DNA from: an uncultured Odoribacter sp.
GTDB taxonomy: Bacteria > Bacteroidota > Bacteroidia > Bacteroidales > Marinifilaceae
NCBI GenBank assembly: GCA_905204385.1
Contig: CAJKZL010000266.1
Location: 1-5,234, forward strand
Length of the DNA: 5,234 nt
Direction of reading: 5' to 3'
Shown here: one piece after another, positions 1 to 4,617 of the stretch
How positions within the stretch are numbered: position 1 is the stretch's first letter
How the letters are laid out: each line of letters starts with the position of its first letter
Position numbers and translations under genes: made by a program
Notes under the pieces: generated by a model
What the model was told of the DNA's origin: nothing
Seen by the model: only the letters and a program-made list of their open reading frames with translations
Database searches by the model: none

Positions 1-679
1 TTTTTATTTTATGATTGATTAGTATTTTGTGTAGATTATGCTTGAGTCTAGTTTCCTGTTTACTTTTAATATCTGTATCCGTTTCTTGTTTTGTTTGTGG
101 CATTGTTGCTGCGGATTTGCCCGGATCTGCTGCAAATTTGCCCGGATTTACTGTAAATTTGCCCGGATTTGCTGCGGATTCATTCGTCTGTTCTCCGTTT
201 TCCCCCTTTGTCTCCTTTGTCTCTTTTCTCTCCTTTGTTTCCTTTGTCTCCTTTGTCTCCTCCTCGTTATCATTCGCTTCTTTCTCCTCCTTGATCATCC
301 AGAAGTTTTCCAAAGGCAATTTGTATTTCCTCCGGCTGTCGATGATGATTTTGTGATACTGCTCTTGGATGGCTTGCGAGGTCAGCACCCCGTACTCCTT
401 ATATATATAGGTGTCGAACAATCCCACCGACAGACAATCGTCGATGATGGCCTGCATTTCCTCCTCCTCGCAACAGGCTTCCTGAGCGATGTCGAACAGT
501 GTGTCCTTGTTCCAAAGGACATAATAGCCTTTTTCTTTGTAGATAAGACAAAGCAGGGAAGTGAGCGCGGCAATTCCTGCCGCGTGATGGCGGCAGGAGA
601 TGCGGCGCACTTTCCGGTCTTGCAGGAAATTGACATCTAGGGGGAAATAATCTAATCCGGGTTTGGAAATGCGTGCCAT
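1..679 (-). CDS. Lin1244/Lin1753-like (DUF4373) domain protein, C-terminus off the window
   Basis: The frame is open from ATG at 677-679 to the left edge, giving 226 residues with no stop, so the 3' end lies outside. The N-terminus reads MARISKPGLDYFPLDVNF, followed by a basic patch (DRKVRR), 'AALTSLLCLIYKEKGYYVLW', 'TLFDIAQEACC' and 'SVGLFDTYIYKEYGVLTS'. This is the typical pattern of the Lin1244/Lin1753 N-terminal domain (about residues 8-105) seen in Bacteroidales and Firmicutes phage or element proteins. The biochemical role is not established; a link to replication-initiation-type proteins is only an inference from family company. After the domain comes a low-complexity tail: repeated Glu-Thr-Lys (about residues 140-160), three 7-residue repeats containing (N/D)PGK (about 168-188), then a Lys/Gln/His-rich stretch. 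It lies 37 bp after the amidase stop and is probably the last visible gene of the operon. No clear Shine-Dalgarno is present; the leader is AT-rich. Confidence 0.85.
   Translation of the reverse strand, partial: MARISKPGLDYFPLDVNFLQDRKVRRISCRHHAAGIAALTSLLCLIYKEKGYYVLWNKDTLFDIAQEACCEEEEMQAIIDDCLSVGLFDTYIYKEYGVLTSQAIQEQYHKIIIDSRRKYKLPLENFWMIKEEKEANDNEEETKETKETKERKETKETKGENGEQTNESAANPGKFTVNPGKFAADPGKSAATMPQTKQETDTDIKSKQETRLKHNLHKILINHKIK
116..178. repeat. Three 21-bp tandem repeats within the DUF4373 gene
   Basis: Three consecutive 21-bp units start at 116, 137 and 158, each beginning tttgcccgga. They differ by a few substitutions. Being a multiple of three, they encode on the minus strand three 7-residue units built on Pro-Gly-Lys plus small or aromatic residues. 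They fall in the disordered-looking tail and probably act as a variable-length linker. Confidence 0.85.
203..262. repeat. Glu-Thr-Lys coding microsatellite
   Basis: The stretch repeats tttgtctcc-like 9-bp units on the plus strand. Read on the minus strand these give repeated GAG-ACA-AAG (Glu-Thr-Lys), interrupted once by Arg-Glu-Lys. It is a low-complexity part of the DUF4373 protein tail and prone to slippage in steps of 9 bp. Confidence 0.75.
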
Positions 680-716
680 GATAAATTAAGTTTTAAAAAG
701 TGATACATTGTGCGGT

Positions 717-1157
717 TTATCGGAACTCGTTGCGTACATCGAAGCAGGGGCACATCTTGATAAACTCGTTGGGCGAGATAATGCCGTCACCGTTGCGGTC
801 GGGGCTGGTGTCCCGGTGGCCTATCACTTGTCTGATGTCGGGGTAAACGAGCCGCAGGTCTTCCACCAGGCGGATGAGCGCTTCGCGTTGGGCTTCCGTC
901 CGGGTGTCGGCGGGACGGCCTTCCTAGTCCAGTCCGCCCACGTAGCAGATACCTATGCTTTGGCGGTTCCAGCCCGTGCAATGCGCTCCGTCGAGGGAGA
1001 CATCCCTTCCCGGTTCGATGGTTCCGTCGAGCCGGATTACGAAATGATAGCCGATGGAACGGAAACCGCGCGCACGGTGCCAGAGGTCGATGTCGGCGGC
1101 TGTGAAATCCTGTCCCGCACGGGTGGCGGAACAGTGGATGATAATCGTGTCTCTCAT
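717..1157 (-). pseudogene. N-acetylmuramoyl-L-alanine amidase (Amidase_2/T7-lysozyme type) with in-frame amber codon
   Basis: The family cleaves the lactyl-amide bond between N-acetylmuramic acid and the stem peptide, using one zinc ion. From ATG 1155-1157 the frame gives MRDTIIIHCSATRAG (H8 is the first zinc ligand), then 'SIGYHFVI' (Y37, H38), 'GAHCTGWN' and 'SIGICYVGGLD'. A TAG follows at 924-926 (codon 78). The same frame then continues without other stops to TAA at 717-719. It includes the DTRT motif, 'IGHRDTSPDRNGDG' (H114, second histidine ligand) and 'FIKMCPCFD' (K134 and C136, matching the catalytic Lys and third ligand of T7 lysozyme). Full length would be 146 residues, normal for Bacteroidales amidases of this kind. 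The 77-residue product ending at the amber would lack two zinc ligands and be inactive. The start overlaps the endonuclease stop as TAATG, suggesting coupled translation. It could be a recent nonsense mutation, a sequencing error, or a read-through site. Confidence 0.85.
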
Positions 1158-1933
1158 TACAGTGTCCCCCTTTCTTGTTGGTTGCGGCTTGTGTAGATGG
1201 CGAATCCGAAAGCGATGGCTTCGTCTTCCGACAGTTGGCGGTAATATTGCCGGTTCACCGGATGCTGGACCGGGATGCAGGGGGATTGTACAGGCGGGAC
1301 AGGCCGATGATGGGACGACTGTGAGACAGCCTGAGCGGGAGAAGTCTGCGGAACAGCCGGAGCGGGAGACAACGGTAAGGGTTCTTTCATGATAAAAGCG
1401 TCTCCTCTGTGCTGGCGGACGCGTAAGTTGTGGAGGAGTAGTCGTTCCGGATAGCGCAACTGTAGTCTGAGCCAGTTTATGAATGCGGGATTCATGTGTT
1501 CTCCTTTGCTCATCGCCTGCATGGACGGGTAGGCGCGGAGTGTATTCCCACTTGCGTCCGTTACGGCGCAGGGAACACCCGAATACTTTGAACCCGTTTT
1601 TCCGGGAGGCCGCAATCCCATTCGGATGGCGTGCATTATGTTGTCATGCGCGTCACACCATTCGAGGTTCGACACGTGGTTGTTCAGCGTGTTTCCGTCG
1701 AGGTGGTTTACTTGCGGCAGATGCTTCGGGTTGGGAATGAACGCCTTAGCTACCAGACGATGCGTGTAGTATTTGGTGTAGATTCCTTTTTGCATGAGCT
1801 CTGTCTGCTCGTAGCCTTCTCCTGCGATCGTGGTGCAGAGAATCAGTTTCGACTTGCCTTTAAAACTCAACACCCGTCCATGGTCCGAGACCATGTAGTC
1901 GGGATTTTCTTCGATAAATCTCCAATTTTCCAT
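1157..1933 (-). CDS. NUMOD4/HNH-family endonuclease with proline-rich C-terminal extension
   Basis: The 258-residue protein opens with ENWRFIEENPDYMVSDHGRVLSF, the NUMOD4 pattern (W-x-x-I ... Y-x-V-S-x-x-G-R-V-x-S; about residues 3-25). The HNH_3 core follows at about residues 57-102: 'HRLVAKAFIPNP', 'VNHLDGNTLNNHVSNLEW', then 'HDNIMHA'. The His of NHLDGN and the Asn residues are the expected metal/catalytic set, so the nuclease domain looks intact. Such proteins are usually phage or intron-type free-standing homing endonucleases that nick or cut DNA. A segment 'AVTDASGNTLRAYPSMQAM' (about 123-141) resembles the small DNA-recognition repeats that often follow HNH domains. From about residue 183 the chain turns Pro/Ser/Gln-rich, then ends in a different 30-residue segment (QYYRQLSEDEAIAFGFAIY...), which is unusual for the family. 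It lies 37 bp after the preceding stop and overlaps the amidase start by one base. Confidence 0.88.
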   Translation of the reverse strand: MENWRFIEENPDYMVSDHGRVLSFKGKSKLILCTTIAGEGYEQTELMQKGIYTKYYTHRLVAKAFIPNPKHLPQVNHLDGNTLNNHVSNLEWCDAHDNIMHAIRMGLRPPGKTGSKYSGVPCAVTDASGNTLRAYPSMQAMSKGEHMNPAFINWLRLQLRYPERLLLHNLRVRQHRGDAFIMKEPLPLSPAPAVPQTSPAQAVSQSSHHRPVPPVQSPCIPVQHPVNRQYYRQLSEDEAIAFGFAIYTSRNQQERGTL

Positions 1934-1970
1934 ACTTGATATTGGTAAACGTTAATAAAATTATATTCTG

Positions 1971-2234
1971 TTAAAAAACGGTCTGTTCTTTTGTCTCCGC
2001 GTGGAGAAACGGCGTTTCCTGCATTCCAAGAACGGCGTTTCCCGGTGTATAGAAACGGCGTGGACTGGATATGTTAAACGGCGTTTCTTCCTCCTCCGTG
2101 CGGGGTTCGAGCCTTTCGGCGCAATGGATAAGAAACTCCAATTCTTCCCGGCAGCCTTGAATGGCTTCTTGCAGGGAGTCTACATTGTACTGCCTGCAAA
2201 GGATTTCCCATTCTTCTCGTTCCTGCCGGTTCAT
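1971..2234 (-). CDS. Small charged hypothetical protein (87 aa), coupled to the DUF2693 gene
   Basis: ATG at 2232-2234 is preferred over a longer upstream start because it overlaps the stop of the preceding gene as ATGA, the classic coupled arrangement. The product starts MNRQEREEWEILCRQYNVD and continues with a Glu/Leu/Arg-rich helical stretch (about residues 1-45), then an acidic run (TEEEETPF) and a C-terminal part rich in Pro, Phe and Thr. The tetrapeptide Glu-Thr-Pro-Phe occurs twice. I do not recognise a family. The last third of the gene is made of an array of DNA repeats with a 23-bp period, so the C-terminus may be dictated by DNA-level constraints rather than by protein function. 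Confidence 0.65.
   Translation of the reverse strand: MNRQEREEWEILCRQYNVDSLQEAIQGCREELEFLIHCAERLEPRTEEEETPFNISSPRRFYTPGNAVLGMQETPFLHAETKEQTVF
2001..2092. repeat. Four near-palindromic cores at exact 23-bp period
   Basis: The 8-bp core AACGGCGT occurs at 2008-2015, 2031-2038, 2054-2061 and 2077-2084, each 23 bp from the next. In three copies it extends to AACGGCGTTTC, and the first is GAAACGGCGTTTC, a palindrome around its central base. The bases between the cores (about 10-15 bp) are not conserved. The array lies in the 3' part of the small minus-strand gene, but 23 is not a multiple of three, so the copies are read in different frames. This looks like a DNA-binding array (operator- or iteron-like); function is inferred only from geometry. 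Confidence 0.8.
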
Positions 2235-2602
2235 TCTGTTCTCGTCTTTTCGGGTTCGTCCTCGGCGTCGATGTCCAGAAAGTTTTCCGCATGGAACGTG
2301 CGCCATCCTTTTGCCTCGATGTCGTAGTAGACGACGAACGTGTTTTCCGGTCGTGGAATATAAGGTTGGTGGAAACTGTGTTCGTATCCGGTGAGTGTGC
2401 CGATGGCGTGGCGGACGCTGCCGTCTTGTCTGGTGTAGTGGAAGCGGACATTTCCGTGATGCATCTGCCGGATGAGGGCGCCTATCCGGTGGGCGGTGAC
2501 GAGTGCGTCGTGCCGGTTCATACCATTGTTTTGCCGGATGGCGGCTGCCTGTTTCATGAGCCGCACCCGTTGAAAAGAATGCTCTTCTTTAATCTTGGTC
2601 AT
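2231..2602 (-). CDS. DUF2693 / SH3 beta-barrel fold-containing protein
   Basis: ATG at 2600-2602 gives 123 residues beginning MTKIKEEHSFQRVRLMKQ. The N-terminal half (about 1-55) is basic and helical (ALVTAHRIGALIRQMHHG). The second half holds the DUF2693 signature: 'VRFHYTRQDGSVRHAIGTL' (about 56-74) and 'FVVYYDIEAKGWRTFHAENF' (about 92-111). These match the family pattern V-x-F-x-Y-x-K-x-D-G-T-x-R-x-A-x-G-T followed by Y-x-D-x-x-x-x-x-W-R-x-F. The family is typical of Bacteroidales and has no assigned biochemical function; the fold is predicted to be a small SH3-like barrel. The longer open frame upstream has no family match and crosses the intergenic promoter region, so this start is preferred. 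It is the first gene of the minus-strand operon and ends in an ATGA overlap with the next gene. Confidence 0.85.
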   Translation of the reverse strand: MTKIKEEHSFQRVRLMKQAAAIRQNNGMNRHDALVTAHRIGALIRQMHHGNVRFHYTRQDGSVRHAIGTLTGYEHSFHQPYIPRPENTFVVYYDIEAKGWRTFHAENFLDIDAEDEPEKTRTE

Positions 2603-2630
2603 TGTTCTTCGGTTTATTTTGATTATGAGG

Positions 2631-2638
2631 CAAAAGTA
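2631..2638 (-). promoter_or_regulatory. Candidate Bacteroides -7 box for the minus-strand operon
   Basis: The plus strand reads caaaagta, which is TACTTTTG on the minus strand, an exact match to the Bacteroides -7 consensus TAnnTTTG. It lies 28 bp before the DUF2693 start codon, leaving a short leader. No good -33 TTTG is seen at the expected 19-21 bp distance, so the promoter may be weak or need an activator. Confidence 0.5.
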
Positions 2639-2666
2639 GGGAATGGAAAGGGGAAAGATTGTCCGA

Positions 2667-2708
2667 GCTTGACACATAAATGAGGAATTAAAGAAGAATG
2701 TGTCAAGC
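2667..2708. repeat. Perfect 10-bp inverted repeat, 22-bp spacer
   Basis: GCTTGACACA at 2667-2676 is the exact reverse complement of TGTGTCAAGC at 2699-2708. The arm centres are 32 bp apart, close to three helical turns. No T-run follows on either strand, so it is not a typical terminator. It lies just upstream of the candidate minus-strand promoter and 66 bp before the plus-strand start, a natural place for a shared operator. Confidence 0.7.
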
Positions 2709-2773
2709 GTGAACATGATTGTTAAGAGAAATAGCCGTTCTTTGTGGAAATTTTTAATTAATACAATAGGAAA

Positions 2774-3298
2774 ATGGCAAAGAAATTGGTAAAAAGAGGG
2801 TCGGAAGTGACAAGTAATAGTGATGCAATCTGTAAGGTAACCGGACTTCGGCATTGCGATGATAGCACAAAAAAAGAGATTGTGGACTATTTGGTGAAAA
2901 TAGATAAGCAGAATGATATACCGGAATGTTATATTGTAAATAATTCAAATAGTTCGACTTCTTCGGTGAGACGTGTGTTCAGTTGCGTCTGGGATGGCAG
3001 TACTTCAATACCCGATTTTACGACGTTATTTAATATTAGCGCGTGTGTCCTCAAAAAGGCTAAAATCGTTGTAGCCCTTCCCGGATTACTGTGTGCGGTT
3101 GTATGCCTTTTACTGAAAGATTCGGCGAAAGTGAAGTGCCGGGTTATAAACCGGCACCATCTGGTAATGGATATCGAACTCTTTGAGGATAAAATTATAT
3201 CTGTTGAAGATTGGGAGGAGATGAAGAAGGAAGAGGCGGAAAAGAATAAAACAGATAAGAATAAAACAGATAGGAAAAAAACGAATAAGAAAAAGTGA
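2774..3298 (+). CDS. Hypothetical protein with hydrophobic segment and lysine-rich repeated tail
   Basis: ATG at 2774 follows a short purine run (aggaaa) that could serve as a ribosome-binding site. The 174-residue product starts MAKKLVKRGSEVTSNSDAIC. I recognise no family. Visible traits are a polar N-terminal half with several cysteines (C20, C28, C52, C71, C91), a hydrophobic stretch at about 98-114 (IVVALPGLLCAVVCLLL) flanked by lysines that could be a membrane or buried segment, then a short beta-like stretch 'AKVKCRVINRHHLVMDIELF'. An acidic run (EDWEEMKKEEAEK) leads into a Lys/Asn/Thr tail of 5-residue repeats ending at the stop. It is visibly AT-richer than the flanking operons, which suggests separate acquisition. 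It converges on the DUF4248 gene with one base between the two stops, leaving no room for a terminator. Confidence 0.7.
   Translation: MAKKLVKRGSEVTSNSDAICKVTGLRHCDDSTKKEIVDYLVKIDKQNDIPECYIVNNSNSSTSSVRRVFSCVWDGSTSIPDFTTLFNISACVLKKAKIVVALPGLLCAVVCLLLKDSAKVKCRVINRHHLVMDIELFEDKIISVEDWEEMKKEEAEKNKTDKNKTDRKKTNKKK
3242..3286. repeat. 15-bp tandem repeats encoding the Lys/Asn/Thr tail
   Basis: Two identical units (aagaataaaacagat at 3242-3256 and 3257-3271) are followed by a diverged third (3272-3286). Each encodes five residues (Lys-Asn-Lys-Thr-Asp or similar) at the C-terminus of the orphan protein. Confidence 0.85.
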
Positions 3299-3299
3299 A

Positions 3300-3533
3300 T
3301 CAAGGTTCTCCTAAAAAACGGAAAAACAACCCTACTTGCGCCGGAGTAAGCAGGATGGATTTCTCGCTGTATCCCGTTTGGGCGAGTGCAGCCTGCAATT
3401 CTGTATTTTTGGCTATCCACCCCCGCAGGGTGCGGCGTGCTGAGGCGGTTTGTATATCGGGCAGGTAGAAGGACGCTAACTGGCTTTTGCTATAAGTCCG
3501 GATGCGGATGGAAGGGGATGTTTCTGCTTTCAT
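3300..3533 (-). CDS. DUF4248 domain-containing protein
   Basis: This is a 77-residue protein from ATG at 3531-3533. It shows the DUF4248 pattern end to end: 'IRTYSKSQLASFYLPD' (about 11-26), 'SARRTLRGWI' (31-40), 'GYSEKSILLTPAQV' (54-67) and the C-terminal 'FLGEP' that typically closes family members. Length is normal for the family. The fold looks like a small helical, possibly helix-turn-helix-like domain, but no function is established. In Bacteroidales this gene is typically found divergent from or beside an HU-HIG gene, as here (248 bp from it). A TAnnTTTA-like box on the minus strand (plus 3576-3583) is a possible promoter, with no clear -33 partner. Confidence 0.88.
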   Translation of the reverse strand: MKAETSPSIRIRTYSKSQLASFYLPDIQTASARRTLRGWIAKNTELQAALAQTGYSEKSILLTPAQVGLFFRFLGEP

Positions 3534-3567
3534 TGTCGGTTGTCTTTTAAGGGGTTTTATCAGATTC

Positions 3568-3575
3568 TATGTTTG
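3568..3575 (+). promoter_or_regulatory. Candidate distal plus-strand -7 box toward the HU gene
   Basis: TATGTTTG matches the Bacteroides TAnnTTTG consensus exactly. A TTTT at 3545-3548 lies 19 bp upstream where TTTG is expected. Use of this promoter would give the HU gene a leader of about 200 nt. Confidence 0.4.
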
Positions 3576-3713
3576 TAAAGGTAAGGCTTTTTAGGCTGAT
3601 TGGTGATGTGTTGTGCAGAAGCGGTTGTGGGCATGGTTTGTGCGGACTCGTGCCGGGTTGCTGTCTCTTGTGACAGGCCGGTACGTTATGGCTCACGTTT
3701 TTTTCCTTCCGGT

Positions 3714-3721
3714 TACCTTTG
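3714..3721 (+). promoter_or_regulatory. Candidate proximal -7 box of the HU-HIG gene
   Basis: TACCTTTG is an exact TAnnTTTG match, 60 bp before the HU start codon, predicting a leader of about 50 nt. No good -33 element was found upstream. The leader ends in an A-rich tract with aaggaaacagt just before ATG, a likely ribosome-binding region. Confidence 0.5.
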
Positions 3722-3781
3722 CTTTCGTAATCGGTTACAGAGAGGAATTTAATTTATCAATCATTAAAAAAAGGAAACAGT

Positions 3782-4300
3782 ATGCCATTAATTTACAAAC
3801 CTTATCAGGCAACGCTTGCCAACAAGGAAGGACAGAAATTGTATTATCCCCGTCTGGTGAAATTCGGGAAGGCAGTCAATACGCAGAAAATGGCGGAATT
3901 GATTGCGGAAAAAGCCTCGCTGACGGCGGGTGATGTCCATAATGTGATTCGTAATCTGATGTCCGTGATGCGGGAACAGTTGCTTAATAGCCGCACGGTA
4001 CGCCTCGAAGGCTTGGGAACGTTTACCATGATCGCTAAGGCGAACGGGAAAGGGGTGGAGCTTGAAAGTAAAGTCAGCAGCGCGCAGATTACTTCGTTGC
4101 GTTGTCAGTTTACACCGGAGTATACACGTGAGGCGAACGGAAGCGCTACCCGTGCGCTGACTTCCGGAGTGGAATTTGTACACGTCAAGGATGTGGCGGG
4201 CTCGTTTGTCGCTGCCGATGATTCAGGTGAAGATCCGGACGACGGAAAGAAACCGGATGGCGGAAACGGTAGCGGAGAAGCTCCGGATCCGTCTGAATAA
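3782..4300 (+). CDS. HU-HIG family DNA-binding protein
   Basis: This 172-residue protein starts MPLIYKPYQATLANKEGQ, the usual opening of Bacteroidales HU-HIG proteins (HU-like domain linked to wHTH, Ig or glycine-rich parts). The HU-like core includes 'LYYPRLVKFGKAVNTQKMAE', 'TAGDVHNVIRNLMSVMREQL' (dimerisation helix region), 'VRLEGLGTFTMIAKANG' (about 73-89) and 'LRCQFTPEYTRE'. From about residue 148 the chain becomes an Asp/Gly/Pro/Ser-rich acidic tail (SGEDPDDGKKPDGG...), the glycine-rich variant. Proteins of this class are expected to bind and bend DNA in the nucleoid; specific targets are unknown. ATG at 3782 is supported by family start and the preceding aaggaaacagt. It is followed by a repeat tract and a microprotein frame before the terminator, suggesting one transcript. 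Confidence 0.92.
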   Translation: MPLIYKPYQATLANKEGQKLYYPRLVKFGKAVNTQKMAELIAEKASLTAGDVHNVIRNLMSVMREQLLNSRTVRLEGLGTFTMIAKANGKGVELESKVSSAQITSLRCQFTPEYTREANGSATRALTSGVEFVHVKDVAGSFVAADDSGEDPDDGKKPDGGNGSGEAPDPSE

Positions 4301-4309
4301 TGAGGAAAC

Positions 4310-4371
4310 GGACTTTAAGAGACTGGATTTTAAGACTGGATTTTAAGAGAGGATTTTAAGAGACCGGATTA
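4310..4371 (+). repeat. Degenerate 13-15 bp direct repeats in the HU 3' region
   Basis: The motif GGAnTTTAAG occurs at 4310-4319, 4325-4334, 4338-4347 and 4351-4360, with a partial copy (ggattaaa) at 4366. The spacing is 15, 13, 13 and 15 bp. It lies just after the HU stop codon and before the microprotein frame. It could be slippage debris, a binding tract, or a structured-RNA/translation-control region. Confidence 0.75.
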
Positions 4372-4396
4372 AAAAAAAATTTAAAAACAGAAGCTT

Positions 4397-4471
4397 ATGA
4401 AATTGTTGTTGGAAAAATTGCTTGACATTCTTGAGGCAATATTGCGTTTCCGCAGACGCCGTAAAGAGTAG
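4397..4471 (+). CDS. Candidate 24-residue amphipathic microprotein
   Basis: ATG at 4397 opens a 24-codon frame ending TAG at 4469-4471. The peptide begins MKLLLEKLLDILEAIL and ends FRRRRKE: a leucine-rich amphipathic helix with a strongly basic tail. The gene context (immediately after HU-HIG, before a terminator) is where Bacteroidales often carry a tiny peptide gene annotated as 'smalltalk protein'. The sequence here does not match the Trp/Thr/Ala-rich form I recall for that family, so I do not assign the name. The ribosome-binding region is weak (acagaag) behind a long A/T tract. Confidence 0.5.
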   Translation: MKLLLEKLLDILEAILRFRRRRKE

Positions 4472-4535
4472 ATTGCTGTTTGTGGAAATTGTGGAAAAAT
4501 GAAGCTGGCTCGCTTATTATTTGTAAGTGAAGAGA

Positions 4536-4603
4536 TGAAAAATCCCCCTTACTATTACCTTAGTCCGTTGTGATATTAAGAAATGGTAAGGGGGGATTTT
4601 TTT
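4536..4603. terminator. Bidirectional intrinsic terminator between convergent units
   Basis: The arm aaaaatcccccttac (about 4539-4553) pairs with gtaaggggggattttt (4587-4601), with one bulged G. The right arm runs into seven T on the plus strand, and the left arm gives about five T on the minus strand. The loop contains a small extra stem (ctta 4559-4562 with taag 4577-4580). The position, between the plus-strand HU unit and the minus-strand gene ending at 4618, fits termination in both directions. Confidence 0.85.
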
Positions 4604-4617
4604 GTGGGGAAATCAGA

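Larger units (their letters stand above)
2603..2773. other. Divergent intergenic region between the minus-strand operon and the plus-strand orphan gene
   Basis: This AT-rich 171-bp gap holds a candidate minus-strand -7 box and a perfect 10-bp inverted repeat (both listed separately). No RNA gene was recognised. No convincing plus-strand promoter was seen: TTTG at 2741-2744 has only a poor partner (tacaatag at 2762-2769), which would place the start of transcription at the start codon. Confidence 0.6.

Noticed and set aside
15..640. Two long plus-strand open frames opposite the DUF4373 gene
   Set aside because: They are antisense shadows. The minus frame has a family match and normal protein composition, while these give Phe/Leu/Cys/Ser-rich sequences from the coding repeats.
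2001..2092. The 23-bp array as a CRISPR
   Set aside because: Cores of 8-13 bp and spacers of about 10-15 bp are far too short, and there are no cas genes in the window.
2001..2327. Plus-strand open frame containing repeated KRRF
   Set aside because: It is antisense to the ATGA-coupled minus-strand genes. KRRF simply reads the AACGGCGTTTC cores in another frame.
2667..2708. Inverted repeat as an intrinsic terminator or invertible promoter
   Set aside because: No T-run follows on either strand, and the 22-bp spacer is too short to hold a promoter of the capsule-switch type.
2231..2854. Longer start for the DUF2693 protein upstream of 2602
   Set aside because: The extension crosses the promoter-like box and inverted repeat and gives no family-like residues; the start at 2602 gives the usual size.
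2929..3420. Minus-strand 163-residue frame opposite the orphan gene
   Set aside because: It overlaps both the plus-strand gene and the DUF4248 gene, and its Phe/Ser-rich middle is the reverse of the lysine repeats.
3613..3933. GTG-started plus-strand frame running into the HU gene
   Set aside because: It reads the HU gene in the wrong frame for half its length and shows no family pattern; the upstream part covers the proposed HU promoter.
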